DNA of 64,000 bases, taken from the NCBI RefSeq assembly GCF_026262505.1, contig NC_067206.1:13140205-13204204 (forward strand), written 5' to 3'. A program made the translations under genes and the position numbers. Positions 1 through 9,707 of this stretch are shown in pieces; positions within the stretch are counted from its first letter, which is position 1, and every line of letters begins with the position of its first letter. The stretch comes from Trichomonas vaginalis G3. Lineage: Eukaryota; Parabasalia; Trichomonadida; Trichomonadidae. The notes under the pieces were generated by a model. The model had not been told where the DNA came from. It saw only the letters and a program-made list of their open reading frames with translations, and ran no database searches.

Positions 1-137
1 TGCGTCGTTTATTTCTGTAGTTGGTTTTATTTTGTCAAGGAACATGTTTTTCAATACTAACATTTCATTTGGTACTGTCCATTTGAGTTTTCTTAAATAT
101 TCATCCCTTCTCGGTTCATTGTCTGCAAAGTAAGTTT

Positions 138-2831
138 TTATGACATTTTGCAAACTTTCGTTTGCAAGGTCATGTACAATAGGTTCTCTTCCTTCTTCTC
201 CCTAACTTTCTTTCTAAACTCTTCACCAAATATACCATCTTTATGGTTCTGTGTAGTTCTTTGAGATAAATGTTCTAGAACGTCAGGTGTTATATTTCCA
301 TCAGCCATGTTCATTTCATACTGGTTCAAAATATCTGCATCTTTCATATCTTTCAATGGCATTAAAGCCGCGCTTAAAATACCAGCTATATCTGGTTCAC
401 CATTGACTTCCATTGCGTCTACAACTTCTTGGAATTGAGGTTGTAAGTTTATGAACCACCTATCCGGGTTAGCTTTATGACCCCATCTCATTGTAGTTCC
501 ATCGTCTGCAGAAACAAAAGTAGGTTTGTTTCCATCTTGGTTAGGTTCTGAATGAACTTTAAACAATGTTTCATTTCTATATGTTTTCTTGAAATTTAAC
601 CTTTTATCTTCACCGAGTTCATCCGAAGATTGAACGTTAAATGCTCGTAAGTAAAAAGGGTTGTTGTATTTGTGTACATTTTTTTTCAGTTCTTCCATTC
701 TATGCTGAATATTTTCATCTGGTGCTGGAGTCTTTTGTATGTCGGCAAACATTTTTCGATATTCTTCTACTATGTCAGCCGAATTTTTTTTAGACTCTTG
801 GAAATATTCCATATTCTCCGCATACTCTTGTTGAGGGTCAAGATTTTTCGGCTGTTCCAAATCTTCATCTAGTTCTGTGAAGTTAGTTTCCAAAGGAGTG
901 ACTTGTTCGTTTCCTTCAGGCTCTTCTAGCTGTTGTTGCTGAACTATTTCTTCCATGTCTGGTTGTATCTGAACTATTTCTTCCTGTGGAGTTTCTTGTA
1001 CCTCATCTGCTGGCATTTCATATATTCCGAGACCGTTTTTAACAATTTCCCTATCTACGTCATCCGCATTCATAAGCTTTTGTTCTTTCGTTCCGTCTCT
1101 ATTTTTTACGCGTTTCATGACGAAAGTTGAATTGTCATTTAGCTCTGACATCAAATATCTCGGAGTAAATTCATCCATGTCATTTGGATGATATGCTATT
1201 AAATCATATCCCTTAGCGAGTTTGTATTTTCCAGGTTTGAGATTATATCCGTTTTGGTGCTGAGCCATAAAGCTAAATAGGTTCGGGTCAGTATTTCCTT
1301 CCTTGAACTTTCCAATAGCTTCTTTATATCTGTCACTAAAGTCAACAGTATCTGGGAAACCACACTCTTCTTTAAGCATTTTTAAGAATTCTTGGTTTCC
1401 TTGTTCTCTACTTCTTTTATGTCCTTGCTCTGTTTGTGGTTGTTGTTGTGCAGGGTTTTGAACTGTTGGTTGCTGTGCTGGTTGTTGTGTTGGTTGTTGT
1501 GCTGGTTGTGGAGGTGGTTGTTGTGCTGGTTGTTGTGTTGGTTGTTGTGTTGGTTGTTGTGCTGGTTGTTGTGCATGCCTGTGTCTGTGTCCATGTGACG
1601 ATGTAAATGTTCTAGGTAGTCCTGGTGCAGGTGCTTCTCTTGGAGGGTTTGGTGGTATATAAGTTCCACCAGCTGGCACATATGTTCCATCTGCAGCGTA
1701 ATGTCCTACCTGACTTTTCGTTTTTAAGAAAGCATTTACTAGGTCTGTTTTGGTCTGTTGTAACTCTTTTTCTTGACTTTTCACAACAGTTGCTCTAACG
1801 GCGTCATAGGCACTTTGAACTGCCTGTCTCGTTGCTGCATCTGTTATTTTCGTCATATTTTGTGCTACTTCTTTTAACTCTTTGTCGAAACCTTCAGACT
1901 TCAGTTTCTTTCCAGATGAGAAGTCGTTCACTTGTTTCACCTTACTATGAAGAGCTTCGAAAGCGTTCTTAAAGTCAGCATTTGTTAAAGCTTCATTTGA
2001 ACTGTCTTCATCCGCTTGTATTTTTGTCCTTATTGACCCTATGAGTTGGGCTGCTTTAGCGTTGGCTTGGGCATCTAACCAGTCATTGTTAGCTTTTATA
2101 TATTCTGCGCTTTTCATTGCCTTTTGCATAGCCGCGTCGTTATTTTTACTTTCTTGTGCTAAGTTTTCATACTGTACGGTTTGGTTTTGCAACTGTAAAA
2201 GTTTTTCTGCCTTTACATTTGCTTCAACTTCTTTTTTATACTCATCGCTATCCATATATGTCTTCAGGGCTTTTTGTTTTATCTCTTCATCTTTCAGTAT
2301 TTTATATTGAGTAGTATGGTTTTTCAAATTTATGACATCTTGTTCCATTTTTGCTACTTCTGCTGCTTTTTCTGACACTTTTTTCGCATATTCCTCTGTA
2401 CTTAGTTCTTTCAGTTGTTCTTCTTTCTTCTTTTTCTCTACGTTTAACTCATTGAGTTTCTTTGTGTGTCTGTCATATTCTAGTTTCTTTTCGTTTTCAC
2501 TTATTTGCTTCTGTATGTCTATGTTTGACTTTTTGACATCTGTTATTTGATTTTTGAGTGAACTCAAATTCATTTGACTTTGAGGGTTATAGGCTGTTCC
2601 GTCTGCAGCTCCACCATAGCCTGCCATTTTCGCTAAAAGTGCCGCTCTTAAACCTCCACTCTGTGCACCAAGAACTCGGTTTAAAAGCATAGGATTGTTT
2701 GACATTTGTTGCAACATAGTGGGGTCATTCAGCATTTGTTGTTGCAACTGTTGTTGTGGTGTCAGTTTTACTATTGGATGTTTCAATGCTCTCTTCCTCT
2801 TACGTATATTCTTACGTAGCTTACGTGGCAT
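138..2831 (-). CDS. Large Gln/Pro-rich coiled-coil protein of the Maverick-like element
   Basis: An 897-residue product. It opens with a strongly basic stretch (residues 3-15, Lys/Arg-rich), then a Gln/Asn/Met-rich part, then a long Lys/Glu-rich predicted coiled coil (about 85-370). A Pro-Gln repeat tract (about 415-460, mostly AQQP and TQQP) and an acidic C-terminal half follow. I recognise no enzyme domain. The basic start and coiled coil would suit a DNA-packaging or structural virion-like protein, but that is inference. The ATG lies about 80 bases inside the terminal repeat block, so the gene would be read away from the element end. The Gln/Pro tract produces long shadow frames on both strands. 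Confidence 0.6.
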   Translation of the reverse strand: MPRKLRKNIRKRKRALKHPIVKLTPQQQLQQQMLNDPTMLQQMSNNPMLLNRVLGAQSGGLRAALLAKMAGYGGAADGTAYNPQSQMNLSSLKNQITDVKKSNIDIQKQISENEKKLEYDRHTKKLNELNVEKKKKEEQLKELSTEEYAKKVSEKAAEVAKMEQDVINLKNHTTQYKILKDEEIKQKALKTYMDSDEYKKEVEANVKAEKLLQLQNQTVQYENLAQESKNNDAAMQKAMKSAEYIKANNDWLDAQANAKAAQLIGSIRTKIQADEDSSNEALTNADFKNAFEALHSKVKQVNDFSSGKKLKSEGFDKELKEVAQNMTKITDAATRQAVQSAYDAVRATVVKSQEKELQQTKTDLVNAFLKTKSQVGHYAADGTYVPAGGTYIPPNPPREAPAPGLPRTFTSSHGHRHRHAQQPAQQPTQQPTQQPAQQPPPQPAQQPTQQPAQQPTVQNPAQQQPQTEQGHKRSREQGNQEFLKMLKEECGFPDTVDFSDRYKEAIGKFKEGNTDPNLFSFMAQHQNGYNLKPGKYKLAKGYDLIAYHPNDMDEFTPRYLMSELNDNSTFVMKRVKNRDGTKEQKLMNADDVDREIVKNGLGIYEMPADEVQETPQEEIVQIQPDMEEIVQQQQLEEPEGNEQVTPLETNFTELDEDLEQPKNLDPQQEYAENMEYFQESKKNSADIVEEYRKMFADIQKTPAPDENIQHRMEELKKNVHKYNNPFYLRAFNVQSSDELGEDKRLNFKKTYRNETLFKVHSEPNQDGNKPTFVSADDGTTMRWGHKANPDRWFINLQPQFQEVVDAMEVNGEPDIAGILSAALMPLKDMKDADILNQYEMNMADGNITPDVLEHLSQRTTQNHKDGIFGEEFRKKVREKKEENLLYMTLQTKVCKMS

Positions 2832-2910
2832 TTTAAGTGAAGTTAAAAAGCGGTTTTTGACAGATGTTTATATGACACTTTCTCCAGTTTATAGGACCTC
2901 TCTCATATTC

Positions 2911-3711
2911 TATCTTGTCAAGACTTCTTCGTAAATGTTTTGTCAAGACTTCTTCGTAAATGTTTTGTTGAGATTTCTTCGTCAATGAGTGTAAATGACC
3001 CAAAAATATATTTTAGGGTAGAAGGTTAGATATAACCTCTTTTCTAACCTCTTTTCTACCCTCTTGAATTTTCATGAATTTCTTCGTAAAGACTTTGTTA
3101 AGACTTCTTCATCTAATTTCTCATGAACTTTCTTGTCTATGTTTTGTTGAGATTTCTTCGTAAAGACTTTGTTGAGATTTCTTCGTAAATGACCCTAGTA
3201 GTATATTTTTGGTGTAAATTTCATGAAAATTCAAGAGGTGAAAAATTAGGTGAAAAAACAGGTTATATCTCACCTCTTCACCTAAAATATATTTTTGGTG
3301 TAAATTTCATGAAAATTCAAGAGGGTAGAAAAGAGGTTAGAAAAGAGGTTATATCTAACCTTCTACCCTAAACATTATTTTTGGTGTAAATTTCATGAAA
3401 ATTCAAGAGGGTAGAAAAGAGGTTAGAAAAGAGGTTATATCTAACCTTCTACCCTAAACATTATTTTTGGTGTAAATTTCATGAAGAAATCTCAACAAAG
3501 TCTTTACGAAGAAGTCTTGACAAAACATTTACGAAGAAGTCTTGACAAATTCAAGAGGGTAGAAAAGAGGTTAGAAAAGAGGTTATATCTAACCTTCTAC
3601 CCTAAAATATATTTTTGTCTGATTTTACGAAGAAGTCTTGACAAAACATTTTACGAAGAAGTCTTGACAAAACATTTACGAAGAAGTCTTGACAAAACAT
3701 GAAAACATATA
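2911..3711. repeat. Inverted terminal repeat block with hairpin units
   Basis: Two repeat motifs alternate. One is a 20-base unit, CGAAGAAGTCTTGACAAAAC, present several times on the right (3515-3705) and as its complement on the left (2911-2960). The other is a 46-base unit that begins GGGTAGAA and ends TTCTACCC, at 3016-3061 (reverse), 3323-3368, 3409-3454 and 3557-3602; a diverged version lies at 3236-3283. Each unit folds on itself because its ends are complementary. The left part is the reverse complement of the right, so the whole block is an imperfect palindrome about 800 bases long. Spacers of the form TTTTTGGTGTAAATTTCATG recur between units. Confidence 0.8.
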
Positions 3712-3773
3712 TAATTTGTGAAAAGCTCCTGGAAGACCTCCGAATAAAAACTTCATTTATACTAAACATCTTC

Positions 3774-3804
3774 AGGGCTAGAAGGCACGAAGTGCCTGGA
3801 AGCC
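3774..3804. repeat. GC-rich hairpin beside the T run
   Basis: GGGCT...AGCCC encloses GGCAC-GAA-GTGCC, giving a short nested stem-loop just before the 44-T tract. It could mark the end of the Maverick-like element or be an independent terminator-like structure. Confidence 0.5.
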
Positions 3805-3808
3805 CCAC

Positions 3809-3812
<4 letters not shown>

Positions 3813-3856
<44 letters not shown>
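3813..3856. repeat. Homopolymer run of 44 T
   Basis: An uninterrupted run of 44 T on the + strand. Read on the minus strand it is an A run that begins inside the TAA stop codon of the 192-codon ORF at 3855-4433. It may be a fossil poly(A) tail of a retrocopied message, or an assembly or cloning artefact at a repeat boundary. Confidence 0.9.
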
Positions 3857-3860
<4 letters not shown>

Positions 3861-4433
3861 ATATCTAATTTCTTTTACTCTCTCGTACATACTAGATTTG
3901 AAGAATTCAGAACATTTCCCATAATCTCCTAAATGTTTTCTTATCCCTAACGTGTGCCAGTTATTATATGAAACTGTATAAACTTTATCTTTATCTTTAC
4001 ACCTTTCATCACTTCCAATATATTTATATCTCAGTTTTGATTTTGCATTTTCATATTCATTAACGTTTAATAATTCACAGTCTTCCTTTTTAAATAAATG
4101 TTTAAGATATTCAGGATTTAATACTCTACGTTTATATGCTCCTAACTTAGTTCTAAAGGTTTTTCTACAAAATTTAGGAATTCCATCCTCTTTAATGTCA
4201 TCAATGATTTCCATTTCATTATTTTCAATTTCTTCTTCTCGTTTATGGGGTCTTTGATTATGACTCCATTGATTCCATGAAATTAAATATTCTTTATCAT
4301 TATATTTATACCTCATTAGCTTATTTTGGCTTTCATATTCATTTAATAATTCACAATCTTCATTTTTAAATTGAAGTTTAACCCATTCAGGATTTAAACA
4401 ATGTTTAATTAATCGCGGAATATCTGTCATCAT
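3855..4433 (-). CDS. Protein with two copies of a CELL-Y-W repeat, unknown function
   Basis: A 192-residue protein made of two similar blocks (about residues 10-60 and 100-165). Each has a start like LNPE(W/Y)-K-L/F, then K-x-E-D-C-E-L-L-N, a Tyr/Asn stretch, a basic R-Y-K-Y core and a Trp about 15 residues later. I do not know the family. The repeats resemble small DNA-binding modules found in endonuclease-associated and virus-like proteins, which is inference only. The start is ATG ATG; the second Met could also serve. The stop codon merges with a 44-base A tract, which suggests either retrocopying or association with the neighbouring element. Confidence 0.5.
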
Positions 4434-4587
4434 CTATATATAGCTTCTTTTATAAAAGATAAAAAAATAAATTATTTTAAAATTAATGTTAATTTATAAA
4501 TAAATATATTTTAATGCATCGTCTATATATAGATGTAACAAAAAAAGTCACAAAGCCCATCATATCCTACTACTGAAGTCAAAAGGG

Positions 4588-5889
4588 ATGTTTAAAGATC
4601 CAAATATTCGTGATAAACAAGGACTTCCTCCTTTATATTATTGTATTAAAAGGAAGAAGAAACAAAAATTTAAAGGTGAAGCTCTCCAATTTTTGAATAC
4701 ATTGCCAAATTTTGACATCAATATTAGTTATAAAAACCAAAATGGTTTGATACAATGTGTTAAATCTAGAGATCCGGAGATGATGAAGCTTTTGTTATCA
4801 AGTCCAAGAATAGATGTTCATGCAAAAGTAGGCAAAGATAATGCAATTCAACATGTTATTACAAATCAAGAAGAAGAATTATATAAGATTCTTATTCGGT
4901 ATCCAAAGATCCGTTTGGATGAAATAACTCCAATTCCCAGTAATAAGTTGTACAGAATTTTCAAAGAAAAAAATTCATTGCCACCAATATCCTTCAAATA
5001 TGAAGAAGCTCCAATTATCAAAAATTACAAAGATGAAGAAGATGATAATTATCAGTTATTTGATTCTGTCTCGAAAAATGACGAAACCAATTTCCTGGAA
5101 TTACTTAAAAACATTAAGGATATCAACAACTTGAAAGGTTGGTTTGATTTCCCTTTGTTGCTGTTTATTTTAATGAAAAATAATAGGCATTTCGTAGATA
5201 TTTTGTTTGGCAAATATCACAGCTTGGATCCAAATATTATGTTTAACAAGCTTCCTTTGATTTCATATTTGATAAAAAGGAAGAGAGGAGAAAATATGGC
5301 ATTATACTTCTTGGACAAGACTGATAAGATAGATATCAATAAACCAGATGAGGATGGAATGACGCCACTTCATTATGCTGTAATATCATCAGCATGCAAA
5401 GTTATCAAAAAGTTATTGGAGTTTGATTATATCAATCCAAATGCTAAAGATTCAAGAGGCCAAACTCCAATAATGTTGGCATCAAGAATGCCAAATAACT
5501 CTGAGCCTTTCAAACTCTTATTCCAATGTGACAAAGTTGATAAGCAGACAAGAGATAAAAGGAATGCAACTATTCTTCATAACGCTTGTCAAGTTGCGAA
5601 TGTTGAAATAATTTCAATGATTATTGAGAAAATTAATGAAATTCCTGATATTTTGAATTATTATGATAATGAAAGGAAGACACCGTTTCACAGAATCATT
5701 GAATACACCCAATATCCTGAGAGGAGATTGATAGTGTTTGAAATACTTCTCAATATTCCTGAATTTCGGGTAGATATATTAGAATTTATTAAGATAGTAC
5801 CCAAACTTGAAAATGGAAATGAATTAACACAAACATACAACCGAATCAGAGGAAATGCGTTTGGATTATATATATTTGATCATGTATAA
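4588..5889 (+). CDS. Ankyrin-repeat protein, 5' end probably truncated
   Basis: A 433-residue ORF with degenerate ankyrin repeats. The clearest is GMTPLHYA at about residues 259-266, followed by QTPIMLA (about 296-302), TILHNAC and TPFHRI. Earlier repeats are diverged (LPPLYYC near residue 14). In-frame codons upstream of the ATG (from about 4540) still read like an ankyrin helix, ending HHILLLKSKG, so the original protein probably began further upstream and this Met is internal. No transmembrane segment or signal peptide is seen. Ankyrin proteins of this kind are massively expanded in trichomonads; partner and role are unknown. Confidence 0.6.
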   Translation: MFKDPNIRDKQGLPPLYYCIKRKKKQKFKGEALQFLNTLPNFDINISYKNQNGLIQCVKSRDPEMMKLLLSSPRIDVHAKVGKDNAIQHVITNQEEELYKILIRYPKIRLDEITPIPSNKLYRIFKEKNSLPPISFKYEEAPIIKNYKDEEDDNYQLFDSVSKNDETNFLELLKNIKDINNLKGWFDFPLLLFILMKNNRHFVDILFGKYHSLDPNIMFNKLPLISYLIKRKRGENMALYFLDKTDKIDINKPDEDGMTPLHYAVISSACKVIKKLLEFDYINPNAKDSRGQTPIMLASRMPNNSEPFKLLFQCDKVDKQTRDKRNATILHNACQVANVEIISMIIEKINEIPDILNYYDNERKTPFHRIIEYTQYPERRLIVFEILLNIPEFRVDILEFIKIVPKLENGNELTQTYNRIRGNAFGLYIFDHV

Positions 5890-6327
5890 ATAAAAATATT
5901 AATTATTTGTTTCGCATTTCATAAACTTTTTTAGATACAATTACAAAGGATAAATATTAATTATTCTATCGCAATAGCCATACTTATTTCGTGTGATTGA
6001 GAAACTTTTGTGCAAAAATTACGTGGGCTCTAAGATCTCTTTTTCCAAGGACATGTCACTACTTTGATTCAATAAAACTATATTCGTTATTTGTACTAGA
6101 TCATATGGGTATATATTTCTATAAACAGTTTTCTCTTTAGCTCTTCTGATTGCAAGATAAAGTGGCTCAAAATTTCAAATAATTATTATATAAACAATAG
6201 TGAAGGTTTTTTCATGAATAATCTATAAAATATGCATAAATCTGTATGTTATAAATCCAAATTGAAGAAAATTGAAAAATATACTTTTAATTTTTTTGTA
6301 GAAATTTGAAATAATATTAGAGATTCT
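5890..6327. other. Intergenic, no gene seen
   Basis: AT-rich DNA between the convergent ankyrin gene and eS4. No RNA gene, repeat or plausible ORF was recognised. Confidence 0.6.
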
Positions 6328-7095
6328 TTATTCCTGGTTGATTCCTTCAAGGATGGATGGGCGGACACCCTCACGAGCTGGAAGGCTGATGAGTGGGTGC
6401 TCGTTCTCACCGATGACGAAAACGTTCATGATACGTGTGGCGAAGACAGCGCCAGATGTATCCTTAAGGTGGACGATATCGAAGGAAGCCATCTGCTTCT
6501 CGATCTTTTGGATTGTTCCGACACGGCCGACGTTACCACCAGCTGTAACCATGGCGACATCGCCAACCTTGAACTTGATGACGGATTCGACTTCGCCTGT
6601 CTTGATGTTGAACTTGAGAGCATCATGGACACGAACGGATGGGTCAACATAGGAGATTGTGCGGCCATCGTGTGTAACAACGTGTGGGATACCCTTGGCA
6701 CCAATCTTGAACTGGTTGACACGGAGAAGCTTGAAGGAGGCTTCCTTAGCTTCGATGTGGTGGACGCAGAAACGGCCCTTGCAGTCGTAGATGATACGGA
6801 AGAGTTCGTTGGACTTGCCGAGCTCGATGACATCCATTAAACCTGTTGGATAACGGTAGTTTGTGCGGACCTTGCCATCGACCTTGACGAGGCGGCGCTT
6901 GACGATAGCGACGGCTTCCTTAGCTGTAAGAGCGTATTTAAGGCGGTCACGAAGGAAGATGTTGATTGGAAGGCATTCACGAAGTTTGTGTGGACCTGTG
7001 GATGGGTGGGAAGCGAACTTACCAGCGGACTTGGCGAGAAGCCAGTGGTGTGGGGCTGTGAGGCGCTTAAGGTGGAAGCGTTGGCAACGAGGCAT
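6328..7095 (-). CDS. RPS4: 40S ribosomal protein eS4 (S4e)
   Basis: A 255-residue protein that matches eukaryotic eS4 from end to end. It has the N-terminal HLKRL-APHHW region, then GPHKLRECLP and the S4 RNA-binding part (about 42-105) with VDGKVRTNYRYP. KGIPHVVTHDGRTI, the KOW-like segment with GGNVGRVG (about 185-193) and ATRIMNVFVIGE follow. It is a component of the small ribosomal subunit. G+C is clearly higher than in its neighbours, as expected for a highly expressed gene. The ATG at 7095 follows a CCTTTTT stretch (7103-7113), as many trichomonad genes do. Length agrees with the family, so the gene appears complete. Confidence 0.97.
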   Translation of the reverse strand: MPRCQRFHLKRLTAPHHWLLAKSAGKFASHPSTGPHKLRECLPINIFLRDRLKYALTAKEAVAIVKRRLVKVDGKVRTNYRYPTGLMDVIELGKSNELFRIIYDCKGRFCVHHIEAKEASFKLLRVNQFKIGAKGIPHVVTHDGRTISYVDPSVRVHDALKFNIKTGEVESVIKFKVGDVAMVTAGGNVGRVGTIQKIEKQMASFDIVHLKDTSGAVFATRIMNVFVIGENEHPLISLPAREGVRPSILEGINQE

Positions 7096-7102
7096 TACTT
7101 TT

Positions 7103-7113
7103 CCAAAAAGGCC
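7103..7113 (-). promoter_or_regulatory. M5-like CCTTT core element of eS4
   Basis: On the minus strand GGCCTTTTTGG lies 8-18 bases before the eS4 start codon. A CCTTT motif at the transcription start (M5) is established for T. vaginalis; its use here is inferred from position. Confidence 0.5.
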
Positions 7114-7495
7114 AAGACAAGACGATTATTTTTGATTCAATTATCATAATAACAAGATTTTTAAAATCTCATTTACTAAGATAATGATAATTCTGTTGTG
7201 TGTTTGAACTGATTTATGAACAATTTATTGTTTTTCTTTGAGCTGTCTTGAATTTCAATCAAAATCATTGAGTTTCTGATTCATGAATTAATGAAAATAT
7301 GAATATGCAGCTCAATAGCTGCAATATGACATATGAAAATATTGTAAAGCAAAGAATAAATGCAGATGAAAAAATTGTATTAATACAACAATAAAAAAGT
7401 AGGATATATATTATCTGCATATAGACACAACTCAATAGAAATAGTTTCACATGAAACACATAAGATTTTAATATAAAATACATATAACTATATTT
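7114..7495. other. Intergenic, no gene seen
   Basis: AT-rich DNA upstream of eS4 and downstream of the membrane-protein gene. The short open frames here have no coding character. Confidence 0.6.
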
Positions 7496-9417
7496 TTATA
7501 TTCTTCTATACAAAGTAACATTGATATCTTCATAAACAATTTGCCAAACATCGGAATCAACGTCAGGTTCAAAAGGAACCTTACTTGTTCCACTCATATA
7601 AATGTATTTAATGCCTTCTTTATCGAAAGCAGATGCATCTTCAGGATGCGAAAGTAAAGTATCAACTAAAAAATCCCTTGTATGCAAATCCAAACCATGA
7701 GAAGCAATCCATCCTGGGTATCCAACAACAATTGGTCGTCCGCCAATAGATGCAACTGGCTGCTCTGTTGATTGGTCGCCAATAAAGTAGTCGTAAGGAC
7801 CTGTGTTTTCAGTAATCCACTTTCCAAATTTAACTTGTTGTTCTGTATATATTTCAGAAGGAGAAGCGAGATAAACAAAGAAGCAGAAAGCTCCACTCGC
7901 CAATGAAGAAACTAACAAAGCAAAGAAGATAAACATGTTCAATTTCGCTTTCTCACCTTTCTTTGCTTTCACGAAAAAGCTGTAAATGTATTGTGCGGCA
8001 AAAGGAACAGCAATAGGAATCCATCCGTTGTAAAACACTTTTATGTTGTCATGGTCCCATTCTTGGTATTTGATTATATTGGAAACGAAAAATACAACTA
8101 AAGAAGGTATATAAATAATGATCTGTTCGACAGTAGCTGTCGCAAAACCTCCAATCAAAGCACAAAAACCAAAAGTTCCCAAACTTAGCCACCAATTTCT
8201 GAAAAATCCACGAAATCCATCTCCGAAATTTTGCCAGATCGATCGAATGCATGAATGACTTGTTCGTATTCTTGATTCTCGAAATAAAAGGTGGAATCTG
8301 TGGTAAAGCAATAGCATTCGCCAATAAACCAAAAAGTGACCACAAAAGGAAAAACTTCAAATATTTCTTTGGTTTCAAATAAGGGAATGTCGTAATGCAA
8401 TAAGCAATTGACCACTGCGCCATGCTCATGTATGCGTGTGCTTGTACTTGAGGAGTTAAACCCGTGAGAATCGCTGCAATAAACATGAATTTATACGATT
8501 CATTTTTGACACCAAAAATCAACAATAAAATTGTCCAGTAGCAAAGAGGGACTCCGAAAAGTGCTGAGCGCTGAGGAATAAGGTAATGCATTATGGAATG
8601 GAACCAATAACCGTCTATTGCATTCGGCCAATTATGAACCATGTCGACTATTTCATCTTCTGGAGCTTTCCACGTTGGATCAGTATACATGATGAATCCG
8701 AGGCCTCCGAGACATATGAATATCAATATTGATAAGCATCCAATGATACTTTCGTTTGTGTAGTAAGTAGATAAGGTATATAAAGAAAGAAGGACTGAAT
8801 ACATCATTAGAAGGGATGGTATGAATAAGGATTGTTGTAGAGATGCATCACCTGTTGTAATTAGTGCTGCGGAAAGAAAATCTGGCATTAAAGGATAAGC
8901 CAAGTTAACTCCATGGTAAAACGTGGAATCTGCTGTGAAGAAACCTGGCCTTTTGTAATTCGGTCCGTATGCAAAGCTTGTAATGATATTTAAGTGGAAT
9001 GGTAAATCAGAATAAGCTGCACCTTTTGAATATCTGTCTGCGGCAAGCATTGATGCATAAACTATAACTACTAGGAAGAATGTACATAAAATAACTGCCC
9101 ATCTATGGAAGTAATCGTATTGAATCACTAATCTAAATTTCAAATTCCAATTTTTGATCTTAAATATAAGCCCAAGTGTCGAAAATAGAAATACTGCAGC
9201 ATATCCATGAATCCTTGTCATTGGTTTTAAGTAAGATGTAATAAAAAGAAACCATGTTAATAATAAAATACCAATAGGGAATCCAATTGCCATACAACTG
9301 AAGAATACAAAGTGTTTATGTAATAATGCTGTAATCATTTGGTATCCAAACCATGTACATGAATAAATCTCGAATGCCCAAAGAAACGCCAAATCAAAAT
9401 CTGATTATAAAACGCAT
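7496..9417 (-). pseudogene. Multi-pass membrane protein, GT-C glycosyltransferase-like, reading frame broken
   Basis: Two overlapping open parts belong to one gene: 9392-8049 (N-terminal, about nine membrane segments) and 8332-7496 (C-terminal). The first lumenal loop carries YSDLPFHLN, the Asp-containing pattern seen in GT-C membrane glycosyltransferases. The C-terminal soluble part (GGRPIVVGYPGW, GIKYIYMS, VYEDINVTLYRR) is like the tail of prokaryotic members of that fold. The frame changes at a tandem GATCGATC (8237-8244): removing one GATC joins the two parts smoothly. Near the 5' end a likely ATG at 9417 is separated from the conserved reading frame by one base in an A run (9396-9399). 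Either a recent pseudogene or sequencing error; substrate unknown. Confidence 0.6.
8237..8244. repeat. GATC tandem duplication
   Basis: GATCGATC at the frame switch of the membrane-protein gene. One copy too many accounts for the +4 shift. Confidence 0.6.
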
Positions 9418-9707
9418 TGAAGAATCTTTAAATAGGTTAGTAGATATTAAATTGAACTGCGAAATGATGTTTTTATAAGGTATTCATGGAAAATTTTTAC
9501 TAAATATGATTACAAGGATTCCTGAATGCTAAAGATTGTTATTTGGACTGAGTAAAAATGACTTTCAAGTAAACAACTCTATTACAAACATTTATTTCGA
9601 AAAAATAAAAAATCTATTACAAAACAAATAAATAATGATATAATTGGACTGTCTTTGAAATGAGAATGTATTTTCTTAACATTTTCAAAGATAATTCTAA
9701 AATATAA

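Larger units (their letters stand above)
1..3812 (-). mobile_element. Maverick/Polinton-like element, one end
   Basis: Fossil virus-like element, assigned by inference. It consists of a long minus-strand gene (138-2831) followed outward by a dense block of inverted and direct repeats (about 2911-3711), the arrangement expected at the end of a Maverick. Coding-like sequence on the same strand also runs off the left edge of the window. The outer limit is placed at the start of the T run at 3813 and is not certain; no target duplication could be checked because the other end is outside the window. No polymerase, integrase, protease or ATPase gene is visible here, so the family call rests on the repeat layout and the character of the gene. 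Whether the element is whole cannot be judged from this part. Confidence 0.45.

Noticed and set aside
1382-1690. Long alternative frames across the Gln/Pro tract (His/Asn-rich or Leu/Trp/Cys-rich proteins)
   Set aside because: They are frame shadows of the CAACAACCx repeat in the large gene on the minus strand.
3481-3808. Short ORFs in the repeat block (plus and minus strand)
   Set aside because: Generated by the tandem repeats; they lack codon bias and are repeated units read as protein.
6338-6840. Three long open frames overlapping eS4
   Set aside because: Shadows of a GC-rich, strongly codon-biased ribosomal protein gene; eS4 homology is full length.
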